Assembly (NCBI RefSeq): GCF_026151205.1
Contig: NC_087082.1
Span: 60,001-124,000, forward strand
From: Bolinopsis microptera
Lineage: Eukaryota; Ctenophora; Tentaculata; Lobata; Bolinopsidae
Direction of reading: 5' to 3'
Length of the DNA stretch: 64,000 nucleotides
The position numbers and the translations under genes are program-made. The notes beneath the pieces are model-generated. The model was not told the DNA's origin and made no database searches. It worked only from the letters and a program-made list of their open reading frames with translations. Each line of letters starts with the position of its first letter. Within the stretch, counting starts at the first letter, position 1. Below are positions 37,093-48,290 of this stretch, piece by piece.

Positions 37093-37782
37093 GTAAGTGT
37101 TTTATGTGAAAGGGTTGTGATTTAAGAATATCAAACGGTGTAGTAATTATTTACATATAATAGGAGAGAAAGGACAGTCTTTTATTGTGACTGAAACTAG
37201 CAAATTTGGTTAAAATTACAAACAAAGCAAGTAATTTACTCGTGCGCGCTAAAAGTCACGTGCAGTTTTTATAGTATTGTTCATTACCTACTTATTATAG
37301 GGCCTGTCATACAATTAGCAAATCCCGCTGACAGATGGGTTCCGTAATCCAATATTTAGAGTCCTTTATATACTCTCCAGTAATATAGGTTGAGTTATTC
37401 AACAATCTTTTAAATATATCCATTTCTCCTATCATGTGCTTGCGAATGTATTTGTAGAACTTATAACTTTATAATGTAGAACTTGATCTCCTGGGATGTG
37501 AGAGAAACATCAAACAGGACAGTTGGATGGAAGTGTCCTACGGTACGGCCTGCTACCATTCTTGTACGATGGGGTCAATGTAGGGATCACTTCATGTAGC
37601 ACTGTGGGACAGAATCAGATACAAGAGACTGAGAGCATATGTGTTGGATTGGAGAAGTTAGATATGCATTGAATTTTAAAACTATCGGATCCAAGGATTT
37701 CATCAGGATTTGGGGCGGCTTGAGGCTTAATCAGTCGTCGATAGTGCATTGGCCATGATTTCTTTATGTGGTGGTCTCATAG
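37093..37782. other. Unique region
   Basis: No gene or repeat recognised. Confidence 0.4.
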
Positions 37783-37789
37783 AGTTAAG

Positions 37790-38182
37790 GGGGTGGGGGG
37801 GGGGGGTGGCAACCATATTAAAGTATATCCCCGGGTCAAAATCGGAAAAAATCCTACATTTTAATATACTTTAATATATACCTACAATTAGTAGATTAGA
37901 AGATAAGCCATTTGCTACTTGCTAGTCCCTTGAACTCATACTTCATAAATTTTGGCTCATAAATTGGTCAAGTATCAATATCTTTGAACAAGACTAACTT
38001 TACATGAAAGGTAAATCTAATCCATACATTAAATAAAACAAAATTTGTCACATAATGTTTTATAATGTAGGTATATTAAAGTATATTAAAGTATATTAAA
38101 GTATATCCCGGGGGTCAAAATTGGAAAAAAAACCTACATTTTAATATACTTTAATATGGTTGCCCCCCCCCCCCTCCCCCCC
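37790..38182. mobile_element. 393-bp MITE-like foldback
   Basis: Ends are long inverted repeats: a G-run then GGCAACCATATTAAAGTATA on the left, and TATACTTTAATATGGTTGCC then a C-run on the right. The same 7-bp AGTTAAG flanks both sides (37783-37789 and 38183-38189) as a candidate target duplication. Inside each end a second copy of ATATTAAAGTATA lies in opposite orientation, so each arm can fold on itself. No coding capacity. Confidence 0.7.
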
Positions 38183-38536
38183 AGTTAAGACGAAAGGGTC
38201 CTCGAAGCTTTGTACAAGTCGGTTATGCGCTGCAACAAAAGCTGATATCGTTCTGCTTTTTTAATATAATTATAACTCGTGCAAGTCCGAAATGGGCCGT
38301 GTGCTGCTTCTAGGAAGTACATATGACAATGCATATCAGCACACTGTCTTAGAGACCTGATGAGTACCAAGCGGAAATCATGATTGCCTGGTAAGCAAGT
38401 TCACACTCATTCCGAATGGCGGTAGACTATTACAGCTACACTGCAGCTTACACTGAAGTGGGAATCGCGTCACTGATATCCTCCGAGCATAATTACCAGG
38501 ATAAATCCTGTACCAATCACAGCTTGGTGACCTGGC
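38183..38536. other. Unique region
   Basis: No gene recognised. Confidence 0.35.
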
Positions 38537-38610
38537 CTGCCTGCTCAGACGGGGTTTGAACCCCGGTCTTCTGCGTGGGAGGCGAGTGAAATACCACTAC
38601 ACCACTCTTT
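38537..38610 (-). tRNA. tRNA-Gly(CCC)-derived sequence, degenerate
   Basis: Minus strand contains GTAGTGGTATTTCACTCGCC (D-arm, box A), a CTCCCAC anticodon loop and a perfect T-arm CGGGGTTCAAACCCCG (box B). The acceptor stem does not pair and the anticodon stem has mismatches. I read it as a tRNA pseudogene or SINE head, not a working tRNA. Confidence 0.5.
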
Positions 38611-39923
38611 TTTAAGAGAAGTGAAGTATAATGATCAGAGAGGAATCTTCTTACTCCAAGCACCGCAAGCACTAGTATACATCGGCTGGATCTATCCCTC
38701 CCTCCAAACTCCCCACTGAGTGTTGCTTGCTATGCAAACACAGTGTTTGTGTGTACAGTTTTCGGCTGTTTACTTTAGGTTTTACTTAAATTGCACTGTG
38801 TCCGACATGTTGAATAGTGTTTTAATTTGATAATCTCACACTTGTTTTCGTAATCCACCACAGCGCATGATTATAATGTAGGCCATAATATGCTGTATAG
38901 TGTATATTATATATGTGGTTTATTTTCAGTCTTGGCGTGTTGTTTGTGTAGTTTATTGATGTAGAAGTGCAGTGTAAACTGAGACGTAATTTTTCGTAAC
39001 TGGTGACAAACAAGAATTGGAACAGACGTATATAGAGTAATTCTTCAAAGATCGTAACACTACGACTAGGGTTATATTAGGACACGTTTTTAATACTAAG
39101 CTGGGCGCTGAAATAAATAGATTACAGTGTTTTACTGTCTGTTTTTAACTGTCCTCGACTGCATAACGTAACTTTATAGAGTAAAGGTGAATTTCCTTCA
39201 GCATTAAAGGGACTGTAAGTCGATTGATAACCGGAAGTGCGATTGTTTTTTATAAACTTGTCGACACGGATCGACCGGGACCGCTTTTTAGCTTGGCCGG
39301 GCTCAGAAATAATCAATAAGCTGGGTCTGGGAATAAGGTCGAAACCGGAAGTATATCCTTCTTATTACCATGCACAGTTTTAGCTATAACAGTCATGTCA
39401 TAATAATGCGATTACACCTACCTTATTATTCAATCCCACAGGTCAACTCAAAGAGCAGGCTTAAGTCTTCTTTCTTCTTTTCTCCTGGTCTCTCAATCTC
39501 AAAACTTCCGGTTCTTAACACTATCAGTCAGTTTTCTGCGTCAGTACTAAAAATTACACGTGACTGACATTTTCTTAGCATATGATAAGGATGATGGGAT
39601 TTGATTGGTCAATGCTGGGAGCCAGGGAGCTGGTTGGTTGATCACTATGTGTCAGAAAATGTTTCCTTTCTAATACTCACCAGTATCCAGATCTTCCAGC
39701 AATTGATTAGAGGCCAGATTTCACATGAAATGTGATGAATTTGATCTTGGCACCAAATGAAGTACTCAGCACACCTACCCCATACTGTACCCGTGGATTC
39801 GTCCGGACTCCGGACGAATTACTTTTAAGCAATAACAGATAATGTCTCACGATTAATGTATAACCAAAAGTCTTATTGTGGAATTTATGCATTTCTTATA
39901 ATGATACTTTCAACTATTTTCAG
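38611..39923. other. Unique region
   Basis: No confident gene on either strand. Confidence 0.35.
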
Positions 39924-41168
39924 TTTAGAATTCTACAAGATAAGAAATTTTTCTGAAGCAGTCCTAGGTGGATGGAAATAATTGGGAAGCTTTTAATAGT
40001 AGTATCGAAGATTGCCCTCATCTACGTAAGTTCCTAATTTCATAAACGTCTGGAATAATCATTTTCAGAGTCACAAACAAAAGTAATAAAGTTCGATTAA
40101 ATTTCACAGTTGCTCAAGATTTGAACTCGACGCTGTAAGATGGGACCTCCCTTTAACCACTAAACGCCTAAGAAAAGTACACCAGTGACGCGCACTAAAA
40201 TTCATTTTAATTCGCGGGACGAGTTAAGACGGGACCGGGGGTCCCGTCTTAAGAATAAGAATTTATCATGTATTTCATATGTGTACATTATTTATTTCCT
40301 AGCTTCATTTCTGATTTATTTTCAGAAGTGGAAACCATTGGAAACCGTAATCAGACCCGATACTGCAACTTGTAAAAGTAAGTGTTGGGTAAAGTTCTCC
40401 ATCTTTCCCTCATCTTCCGATGACTTATACTCCGCAGTGCTCCCTTCCATAATACTTTTGGTATTGGTAGTTGCACTTGAGCGGAGTCCAGATTGTCGGA
40501 GCCTTTTTTGGCAAGAGAGTCTGCCTTTTCGTTGCCATCGTAGCCTTTGTGAGCTGGTATCCATCGTAGTAGGACTTGATTGTCCATTGCTAGTTGGTTA
40601 ACAGTTAAGCTCACTTATAGCCGTGCTGGTGCTTTTAGATTTGACTTTGATGTTGCTCATTGCCATTATTGTCGCCTGGCTATCGCAGTTTATGATTATT
40701 TTTCTAGTTTTGGTCCCAGATTCCCGTAATATTTTTGCCGCAGTGCCTACGGCAAAGGTTTCGGCCTGGAAGACGGTTGAGTTTATTCCTAGGTGGTATA
40801 ACTCCTCACATGTGGGGTTGTCGTTGTCCACAATGTACACTCCTGCTCCAACTTTTTCATTCATTTTGGAGCCGTCTGTGTAACATTGTATATCTGGTTA
40901 AAAATAGCTTTCATCTCAAGACTCAGTGGAAGCAATTATTTCTAATATTACGCCCTCGACGAGTAAAGACGGGACCGCGGGCTCCCGTCTTAAGAATAAG
41001 AATCTATCTTGTATTTCATATGTGTACATTATTTATTTCCTAGCTTCATTTCAGATTTATTTTCAGAAGTGGAAACCATTGGAAACCGTAATCAGACCCG
41101 ATACTGCAACTTGTAAAATGAATCTCCTGTTTGCTCTGGATTCAAATGAAAGTGACAATTTTGAATAA
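39924..41168 (+). CDS. Candidate small two-exon gene with duplicated exon 2
   Basis: Unknown family. An acceptor (TTTCAACTATTTTCAG) opens exon 1 at 39924. ATG at 39972 encodes a short hydrophobic leader (MEIIGKLLIVVSKIALIY) ending at a phase-0 donor TAC|GTAAGT (40025/40026). Exon 2 exists twice. Copy 1 is 40326-40377, after TTATTTTCAG and before GTAAGT. Copy 2 starts at 41067, after the same acceptor, and reads KWKPLETVIRPDTATCKMNL... to a TAA at 41166 that overlaps an AATAAA signal (41163). Exon 1 joined to copy 2 predicts a 51-residue, possibly secreted or membrane-anchored peptide. Joining both copies shifts frame. An RNase H fragment lies between the copies. Confidence 0.4.
40105..40172 (-). 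mobile_element. tRNA-like SINE head
   Basis: Minus strand reads GCGTTTAGTGGTTAAAGGGA (box A-like) and GAGTTCAAATCTTGAG (box B-like), with spacing as in a tRNA. It would lie in intron 1 of the candidate gene. Confidence 0.45.
40218..40377 (+). repeat. 160-bp direct repeat, copy 1
   Basis: Contains a GACGGGACC/GGTCCCGTC palindrome, an acceptor and the 52-bp exon. It matches 40958-41118 with five substitutions and one indel in the 108-bp intronic part and none in the 52-bp exonic part. Confidence 0.95.
40379..40906 (-). pseudogene. Retrotransposon RNase H domain, frameshifted
   Basis: A minus-strand RNase H type I domain with all four acidic-site motifs: YTDGSK, FQAETFA, NCDSQA and PAHKGYDGNEKAD. 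It is in two frames (40598-40906 and 40379-40614) because of a frameshift near 40600-40614. This is the RNase H of an I/jockey-type LINE. No adjoining reverse transcriptase is present. It sits exactly between the two copies of the 160-bp direct repeat. Confidence 0.88.
40958..41118 (+). repeat. 160-bp direct repeat, copy 2
   Basis: Partner of 40218-40377; the exon in this copy lacks the donor and reads on to a stop with a polyadenylation signal. Confidence 0.95.
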
Positions 41169-42172
41169 AGGGTTTACTACTCACTGACCTTTGTTTCGTG
41201 TGATAGAATTAAAGTCGGTCTAAAAACTGACTGTGAATACTATTAACGTTATTTGTAATGAACTTGAAGCCTAAATATTGTTTCAAGAGGGTATTATTGA
41301 CGTATTCTATTGCGCTACTAAAACTAGAAATTATCGTCACAACATCTCTTTCGTTCTAGCTTCACTCATTTTTTAAAGTAGGTTAATGTGTACATAAAAA
41401 TTATATTGTATTGTAGATAAGATATTCGGCTATCGGAGTATAAGGTCAAAAAGCAAACAAAACTTTTAACAAAATATGATATTCGCAATTGAACTACTAA
41501 TCTTTGACGCGTATTTGTTTAAAAAGTTGGTTATGTGCGGAGTCTTTTAATCATATTAACTATAAAATTCTACCAATTTTTATGAATCTTTTACAGTAAT
41601 GTTTGCCAAATAATTTGCAATCACATTGTATCATTATTAATAACTCAAATAAAAAGTTGTTATTTTCATTCGGCTACAAAACGTTTCCTATCAAAATAAG
41701 CAATAAAACGTCCAAAGGAGGTCCCATCTGCGCGTGCCGGGGTGACTTAAGAATATTTCCTCAAGTTTACTTCTAGTTAACTAATTCGTGGTTTAAGCTC
41801 TTATTTTATTTATGAAAGGAATGTAAAATAAAACTTATTGTTTCATTGAAAACTTATTGTTTCATCGAAAACTTATTGTTTCATTGAATAATGCTTCTCG
41901 CAACCACTTGTAGGTTAACAACCTACCAGGACGCGCGCCGAGTTGGACTCGTCAATATATGGAACAGATATTTTACAAGTATTACCCGTTGAGAATCAAC
42001 TGCTCGCAATACATTATTGCTTAAAAATTGTTAAATATGCTCGCTATACACTTAACTTTTAGATTCCGCATTTACATGTACATATTAGTTCATAATACCA
42101 AATAACAATAATAAATAAATTAAAAGCATGAAGAGGTCCAAAACCAACTCAAGCATGATACCAGATTAGAAC
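41169..42172. other. Unique AT-rich region
   Basis: No gene recognised. Three copies of a 21-22-bp AAAACTTATTGTTTCATTG unit at about 41830-41890. Confidence 0.45.
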
Positions 42173-42233
42173 CAACATTGAACACATTGTCATCGGAAGC
42201 TGCAAGCTTCCGATGACAATGTGTTCAATGTTG
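42173..42233. repeat. Perfect 29-bp palindrome
   Basis: CAACATTGAACACATTGTCA (then TCGGAAGCT) is followed after GCA by its exact reverse complement. Arms 42173-42201 and 42205-42233, 3-base loop, no mismatch. Confidence 0.98.
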
Positions 42234-42535
42234 TTATTATGCAGTCACCTTCAGGCGGTGTCGACGGATTATGTGAAAAGGCTTTTTGACAGGCTGTGCC
42301 CTTACAATAATTAAATTGAACCATTGCCTGTTACGATGTACATATGAGTGTTGGATAATTGAGCCACGCAAGTGCTCGCGCGCACATTTGAACTGATCAA
42401 TAGGTTTATCAAAAAGCATAATGCAAAGAGCGAGTGAAAGGAAGGAACAAAAATTTGTATTTGATCTCAAGCACATGCAAGCGCGCGTTGTCACGTGGCT
42501 TCACATAGCTATGAGTCTAAGCGTACTGCGTAACG

Positions 42536-42758
42536 CACAGGAGGGGCTAAGTGCAAAGAAACTGCTGCTCACTGCTGGTCACTGCTGCTCACTGCTGCTC
42601 ACTGCTGATCACTGCTGCTCACTGCTGCTCACTGCTGATCACTGCTGCTCACTGCTGCTATGGGCGCGCGCGACAGCAGCAGTGAGCAGCAGTTAGTAGC
42701 AGTGAGCAGCAGTGAGCAGCAGTGAGCAGCAGTTTCTTTGCACTTAGCCCCTCCTGTG
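42536..42758. mobile_element. 220-bp foldback element with CTGCTCA arms
   Basis: Terminal inverted repeat CACAGGAGGGGCTAAGTGCA plus AAGAAAC continues inward as tandem CTGCTGCTCA units meeting at a GC-rich centre (GGGCGCGCGCGAC). The flanking octamers GTAACGCA and TGAACGCA agree at 6 of 8 positions, compatible with an old hAT-type 8-bp duplication. Overlapping open frames are ignored. Confidence 0.75.
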
Positions 42759-43440
42759 AACGCACCTTTGGCGGTTACGCACTACTGCAAGCAAAAGGGG
42801 TCTGGTTAAAGCAATCGCGTGACTTAAACACTGCAATATCATTGGTCATCTTTATATTCGATGAGAAATACAAAGTAGAGCGCTTTTTCTATAATCCATG
42901 GTGAGTGAATTAGTAAAACCGACATGAGCCTTGGGGAAATTCGAAAAGTAAAATTTAAGCGTTTTGAGCGTCGTATGAAGTTTTACGGGTGATACTCGTA
43001 AAATATTTGTTCCGTATATTGTACGGGCGAAATAGTTGGTCGCGCGCAGTACGCCGCGCTTTTGGTGTTGACCATTGGTGGCAGGTACTTTTTGTCCTAT
43101 TACGTCACGGCGCAGTATTGCACGCACACTACACACTGATAAAGCTTCGCACACTGATAAAGCTTCTCTCAGATCACAGTTTAAGTTAGATCATCGATCA
43201 GTTAGTGATTAACAAAGAAAACAAAATATTGAAACAACGGATTATAATATATAATGTTTATTTTTCTAAATCCCGTGCACAGTGTAACATTATGAACTGG
43301 AATTGTCATTTTAAATTCTTTGATCGGAGCAACATCTTGAAGATTAACTCAATCTTCAAGTTCAAGCGTTCGGCATAGAGTTTGTTATACGTTGTATGAT
43401 CCACCGCGCACGAGTGAAGCGACAGTGGGAGTTACCACGT
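42759..43440. other. Unique region
   Basis: No confident gene; a GTGAGT donor-like site at 42900 has no acceptable upstream acceptor. An 18-bp tandem duplication (CACACTGATAAAGCTTC) lies near 43130. Confidence 0.35.
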
Positions 43441-43454
43441 GATACAATGTAAAG

Positions 43455-43775
43455 TATGGTGGCCGAGGAGGCTCATTAAAAAAAAATAATAAAAAACCAT
43501 ACTCACGTGGCCGAGGAGGCTCATTCGGCCGAGGAGGATTATTTTTTAATGACCCTGCTCGGCCATGGCCGAGGAGTATCAAACAATATGACGGAAAATG
43601 AGCCTCCTCGGCTATGGACGAGCAGTATCAAACAATATGACGGAAAAATGAGCCTCCTCGGCCATGGCCGAGCAGTATCAAACAATATGACGGAAATATG
43701 GCCGAGCAGTATCAAACAATATGACGGAAAAATGAGTCTCCTGGGCCATGGCCAAGCAGTATATACAGTATCAAA
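43455..43775. repeat. Degenerate ~62-bp minisatellite with GGCCATGGCC
   Basis: Units of AATGAGCCTCCTCGGCCATGG, CCGAGCAGTATC and AAACAATATGACGG. The palindrome GGCCATGGCC recurs. The 83-114-codon open frames are repeat translations. Confidence 0.9.
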
Positions 43776-44274
43776 ACATCTCGCGCGCAATGCGCATCTT
43801 TCGACTCGAATTATAGAACGGACATGTCATTGTCATCATCTTTATACTTGAAATCTCTTTTACAAAATGAAACACAGATGTAAAATAATGAATTTATAAG
43901 AGCATTATCCGAGAACCCTTAAACACTGCAATGAAACTCCGCTGAAAAATCCGTTAAGTAGGTGAGAATTTACCTACCATCGGAAAGTTCCAAAATCTGT
44001 AGCTTAATCCAAAACGTTTACAATCATACACTCCTTGCACCTTGAGATGGCGTCGAATCTAATGTCTTCTGCCCTGGTTATTATACCATCGAGTAATTGT
44101 TCACATGATAACATATTTAACTCTTAAGGAATTGTCTCAAACTTATACTCTACCAAATACATAGATGTAAAAAAAGCACAAGGGAAAAAATTGATAATCA
44201 ATGTGATAAACAATTCAATAGCCAATCAATCTTAGGTTAGGCCAGATCAAGCAGAGGGTAGTAAATACAGGGAC
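43776..44274. other. Unique region
   Basis: Nothing recognised. Confidence 0.35.
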
Positions 44275-44560
44275 GGATACCTAACAATGAGACAGAGATT
44301 GAACAGTGAGACAGAGATTTAACACCGATACGGAGATTGAACGGCGAGACGGAAAATAAACGATGAGACAGATATTGAACACTAGGAGTTGGACGGACAT
44401 TAAATACAGAGAGAACTATTTAACACGAGATAGAGATTGAAAATTGAAAGACAGATATTAAACACTGCACAGTGAGACGGACAGTCAATAGGCAGGGATA
44501 CGGAGGGAAACACTGGGACGGTCATCAAACATTGAGGGAGACGGAGAATCGAGAGAGTTA
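44275..44560. repeat. Degenerate ~21-bp GAGACAGAGATTGAACA array
   Basis: About a dozen imperfect copies of GAGACAGAGATTGAACAC with drifted spacing. Confidence 0.75.
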
Positions 44561-45341
44561 ACACTGAGTGACATAAACACTAATGTGCATGATTGTTGAA
44601 CTACTCAAACTCTATCCCCATTAAAAATATCAGATAACAAATGCTGTCAGTAGCAGATTGAAAAATAACATTGCATTACTTTAAGATTAAAATTATAACC
44701 ATTCTGAGCTGCGAAAGTAGCATTTGGAATTGAATTTCAATCCTCCAACAAACTTCAGTAAAATACACGATGTCATATGTTTCAAAAGATTGTTATATTT
44801 TAATCTACCCTTGCTTATTTAATTAACCTCTTGCTATTTGCTAAAGAGAGAATAGCATTAGCAGATCTAGTTCACGTCTTCAGATTTTCATTCAAGTCTG
44901 CGTGATGTAATTCGATGAAGCCACAAATCTCACAGAGCTACAGAATTCAGTGATCGTCTACAACACCAATAAAACCTGAAAAAATGGAAGTTATGATATA
45001 CATTTTAGAAACTCCATTGCAACATATTGCAATAGATCATCTAATCCGGGGTATAGTATGATGTGAAATTTGAAAAGTATTTAGTATAAAAGCAAATTGT
45101 TTATCTTGTTAGGAAAATTTATCAAATAATCATGCGAATTGTGATAGCGTGCTACGACACCGTGATTAATGAATATAGTGTTCTTCGTTTAATCTCAAAT
45201 CTGGATCCTAATTCTACCAGCTTCACGGAACTCATAAAAGAACTTTCCTCTGCCACTACACGAAGGCCAACGCAGTGAAAGATATCTTTCTTCAAGAAGC
45301 ACTCTAAAATTTGGATCAGAATAATAAACAATGAACCTTAT
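44561..45341. other. Unique region
   Basis: No confident gene. A strong minus-strand acceptor (CCATTTTTTCAG at 44977-44988) leads only to very short open frames. Confidence 0.35.
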
Positions 45342-45476
45342 TATTAGACGGAGATCGTCTACTGATATTTCTCCGGAGTTTGCAGTTCCACGACCGGAGA
45401 CCATCTACGGTAATTTTGTTAATTCTGTATGAATTAATCTCCGAGAAATTCCCGGAAGCTTCATCTCCGTCTAATA
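45342..45476. mobile_element. 135-bp MITE-like inverted-repeat element
   Basis: Exact 14-bp ends TATTAGACGGAGAT (45342-45355) and ATCTCCGTCTAATA (45463-45476), with weaker inverted similarity continuing inward (ATTTCTCCGGAG versus AATTTCTCGGAG). Confidence 0.6.
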
Positions 45477-45491
45477 CAGTAGACGGAGCCG

Positions 45492-48290
45492 AAATGGCGG
45501 ACTGGGGGTCAAGCATACAAAGTGTCATCATAAATTTCAGCTATTGAGTTATTCAAAATTTAAGGATTTAACTGGATCTGGACGAGTCATTTTAAGGACT
45601 ATCAAAAAATCGTAACCACCATGGTGACCGCCATTTAATTCTACACCTTTTGAACATAATCAATTTTTATGAATCTCAAAAATGGTGGACTGGGGGTCAA
45701 GCATACAAAGTGTCATCATAAATTTCAGCTATTGAATTATTTTAAATTTAAGGATTTATCTGGATCTGGACGAGTCATTTTAAGGTCTATCAACAAATCG
45801 TTACCACCATGTTGACCGCCATTTAATTCTACACCTTTTGCAAACAATTAATTTTTATGAATCTCAAAAATGGCGGTCTGGGGGTCAAGCATACAAAGTG
45901 TCATCATAAATTTCAGCTATTGAGTTATTTCAAATTTAAGGATTTAACTGGATCTAGACGAGTCATTTTAAGGTCTATCAACAAATCGTTACCACCATGT
46001 TGACCGCCATTTAATTCTACACCTTTTGAAAACAATTTATTTTTATGAATTTCAAAAATGGCGGTCTGGGGGTCAAGCATACAAAGTGTCATCATAAATT
46101 TCAGCTATTGAGTTATTTCAAATTTAAGGATTTAACTGGATCTGGACGAGTCATTTTAAGGTCTATCGATTGATAAAATATTCGACAAATGCACTCCTAA
46201 TGAAAACAATGTCATGGTCCCTGGCTCTAGTAAATTTTCCGACCTTTCCTCCCCCATCTCAATTATTAAGAGCCGTATCAAAAAGCTGATACTGGAAACC
46301 CAGCAATTGACAACACCTGGGCGTGAAATTGAGTGGCTCCCCCTAAATAGCTGGGGCATTGAACCAGCTTAGTTGATCAGCATCCCATCCCTTGCATACA
46401 ATTAATTACAAAAGCGCTAATTATACCTGTTTCAAAAGCATCCTGTCTGGAAGTTCCCTGACTGCCGTGTGAATCTTTGGATCTATTTTTGGATCTATTT
46501 TTATATTGATATGATTTTTATATACCTATATATTCATCACATAATTTCCATGTCTGCCTGAACAAACCTGGCACCATCAAATCTTACCTCTAGAAACCCC
46601 AGAACTCAACAAGCCTAGTCTGAATTCAAAACTAGTTGACCAGCTACGTACAGTTTCCTGAACAACTGGAACCTTTTTGGGCCATGCACAAGCCAATAGC
46701 ATGTATGGTCCTGCAGTGGGGTCTCCTTGTCCTTGGATCTGTGTTTTGATCCGTCTATTCTTAAAATTTTCCATTTGTGTCACTTAGACTCACCTATTAA
46801 ATGTTAATCGACACCACTGGTCCTAGTTAGATTTAGCCATGGCACGACTACTCAAACGTAACAGCTAAATAGGTGTGACATACTATTATATTCTTATAAT
46901 TATATCATATGAATTGATTGCACTGCTAATAAATAAAATACTTTGTTTTACTAAAAAAATACTTTGTTTTACTATCAAAAAATCGTTACCACCATGTTGA
47001 CCGCCATTTAATTCTACACCTTTTGGAAACAATTGATTTTTATGAATCTCAAAAATGGCGGCCTGGGGGTCAAGCATACAAAGTGTCATCATAAATTTCA
47101 GCTATTGAGTTATTTCAAATTTAAGGATTTAACTGGCTCTGGACGAGTCATTTTAAGGTCTATCAAAAAATCGTTTGTTGACCGCCATTTAATTCTACAC
47201 CTTTTGGAAACAATTGATTTTTATGAATCTCAAAAATGGCGGTCTGGGGGTCAAGCATACAAAGTGTCATCATAAATTTCAGCTATTGAGTTATTTCAAA
47301 TTTAAGGATTTAACTGGATCTAGACGAGTCATTTTAAGGTCTATCAACAAATCGTTACCACCATGTTGACCGCCATTTAATTTTACACCTTTTAAAAACA
47401 ATCGATTTTTATGAATCTCAAAAATGGCGGTCTGGGGGTCAAGCATACAAAGTGTCATCATAAATTTCAGCTATTGAGTTATTTCAAATTTAAGGATTTA
47501 ACTGGATCTGGACGAGTCATTTTAAGGACTATCAAAAAATCGTTACCACCATGTTGACCGCCATTTAATTCTACACCTTTTGGAAACAATCGATTTTTAT
47601 GAATCTCAAAAATGGCGGTCTGGGGGTCAAGCATACAAAGTGTCATCATAAATTTCAGCTATTGAGTTATTTCAAATTTAAGGATTTAACTGGATCTAGA
47701 CGAGTCATTTTAAGGTCTATCAACAAATCGTTACCACCATGTTGACCGCCATTTAATTCTACACCTTTTGAAAACAATCGATTTTTATGAATCTCAAAAA
47801 TGGCGGTCTGGGGGTCAAGTATACAAAGTGTCATCATAAATTTCAGCTATTGAGTTATTTCAAATTTAATGATTTAACTGGATCTGGACGAGTCATTTTA
47901 AGGTCTATCAACAAATCGTTATCACCATGTTGACCGCCATTTAATTCTACACCTTTAGGAAACAATTGATTTTTATGAATCTCAAAAATGGCGGTCTGGG
48001 GGTCAAGCATACAAAGTGTCATCATAAATTTCAGCTATTGAGTTATTTCAAATTTAAGGATTTAACTGGATCTGGACGAGTCATTTTAAAGTCTATCAAA
48101 AAATCGTTACCGCCATGTTGACCGCCATTTAATTTTACACCTTTTGGAAACAATTGATTTTTATAAATCTCAAAAATGGCGGTCAAGCATACAAAGTGTC
48201 ATCATAAATTTCAGCTATTGAGTTATTTTTAAATTTAAGGATTTAACTGGATCTGGACGAGTCATTTTAAGGTCTATCAAAAAATCGTTA
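45492..48290. repeat. 188-bp satellite, about 11 copies
   Basis: Units start at 45492, 45679, 45868, 46056, 47053, 47234, 47422, 47609, 47798, 47986 and 48174. Within each unit AAATGGCGGTC and GACCGCCATTT form an 11-bp inverted pair about 120 bp apart. The fourth unit is split by an 804-bp insertion and resumes exactly after a 5-bp duplication. Confidence 0.95.
46168..46971 (+). mobile_element. 804-bp insertion, probably 5'-truncated retroposon
   Basis: Interrupts a 188-bp satellite unit; CTATC occurs on both sides (46163-46167 and 46972-46976) and removing one copy restores a 188-bp unit. The plus strand opens in frame from the first base (IDKIFDKCTPNENN...) to TAG at 46370, as expected for the C-terminus of a truncated ORF, followed by 600 bp of 3' sequence ending in two copies of AAATACTTTGTTTTAC. 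I do not recognise the 67-residue peptide (ends EWLPLNSWGIEPA). A minus-strand open frame at 46577-46783 is not assigned. Confidence 0.65.

Noticed and set aside
38537-38610. Functional tRNA-Gly(CCC)
   Set aside because: The anticodon loop and T-arm are good but the acceptor stem does not pair and the anticodon stem has mismatches; treated as tRNA-derived.
42421-42904. Two open frames across the CTG foldback
   Set aside because: They read through the inverted-repeat element and have no valid acceptor upstream of the GTGAGT site.
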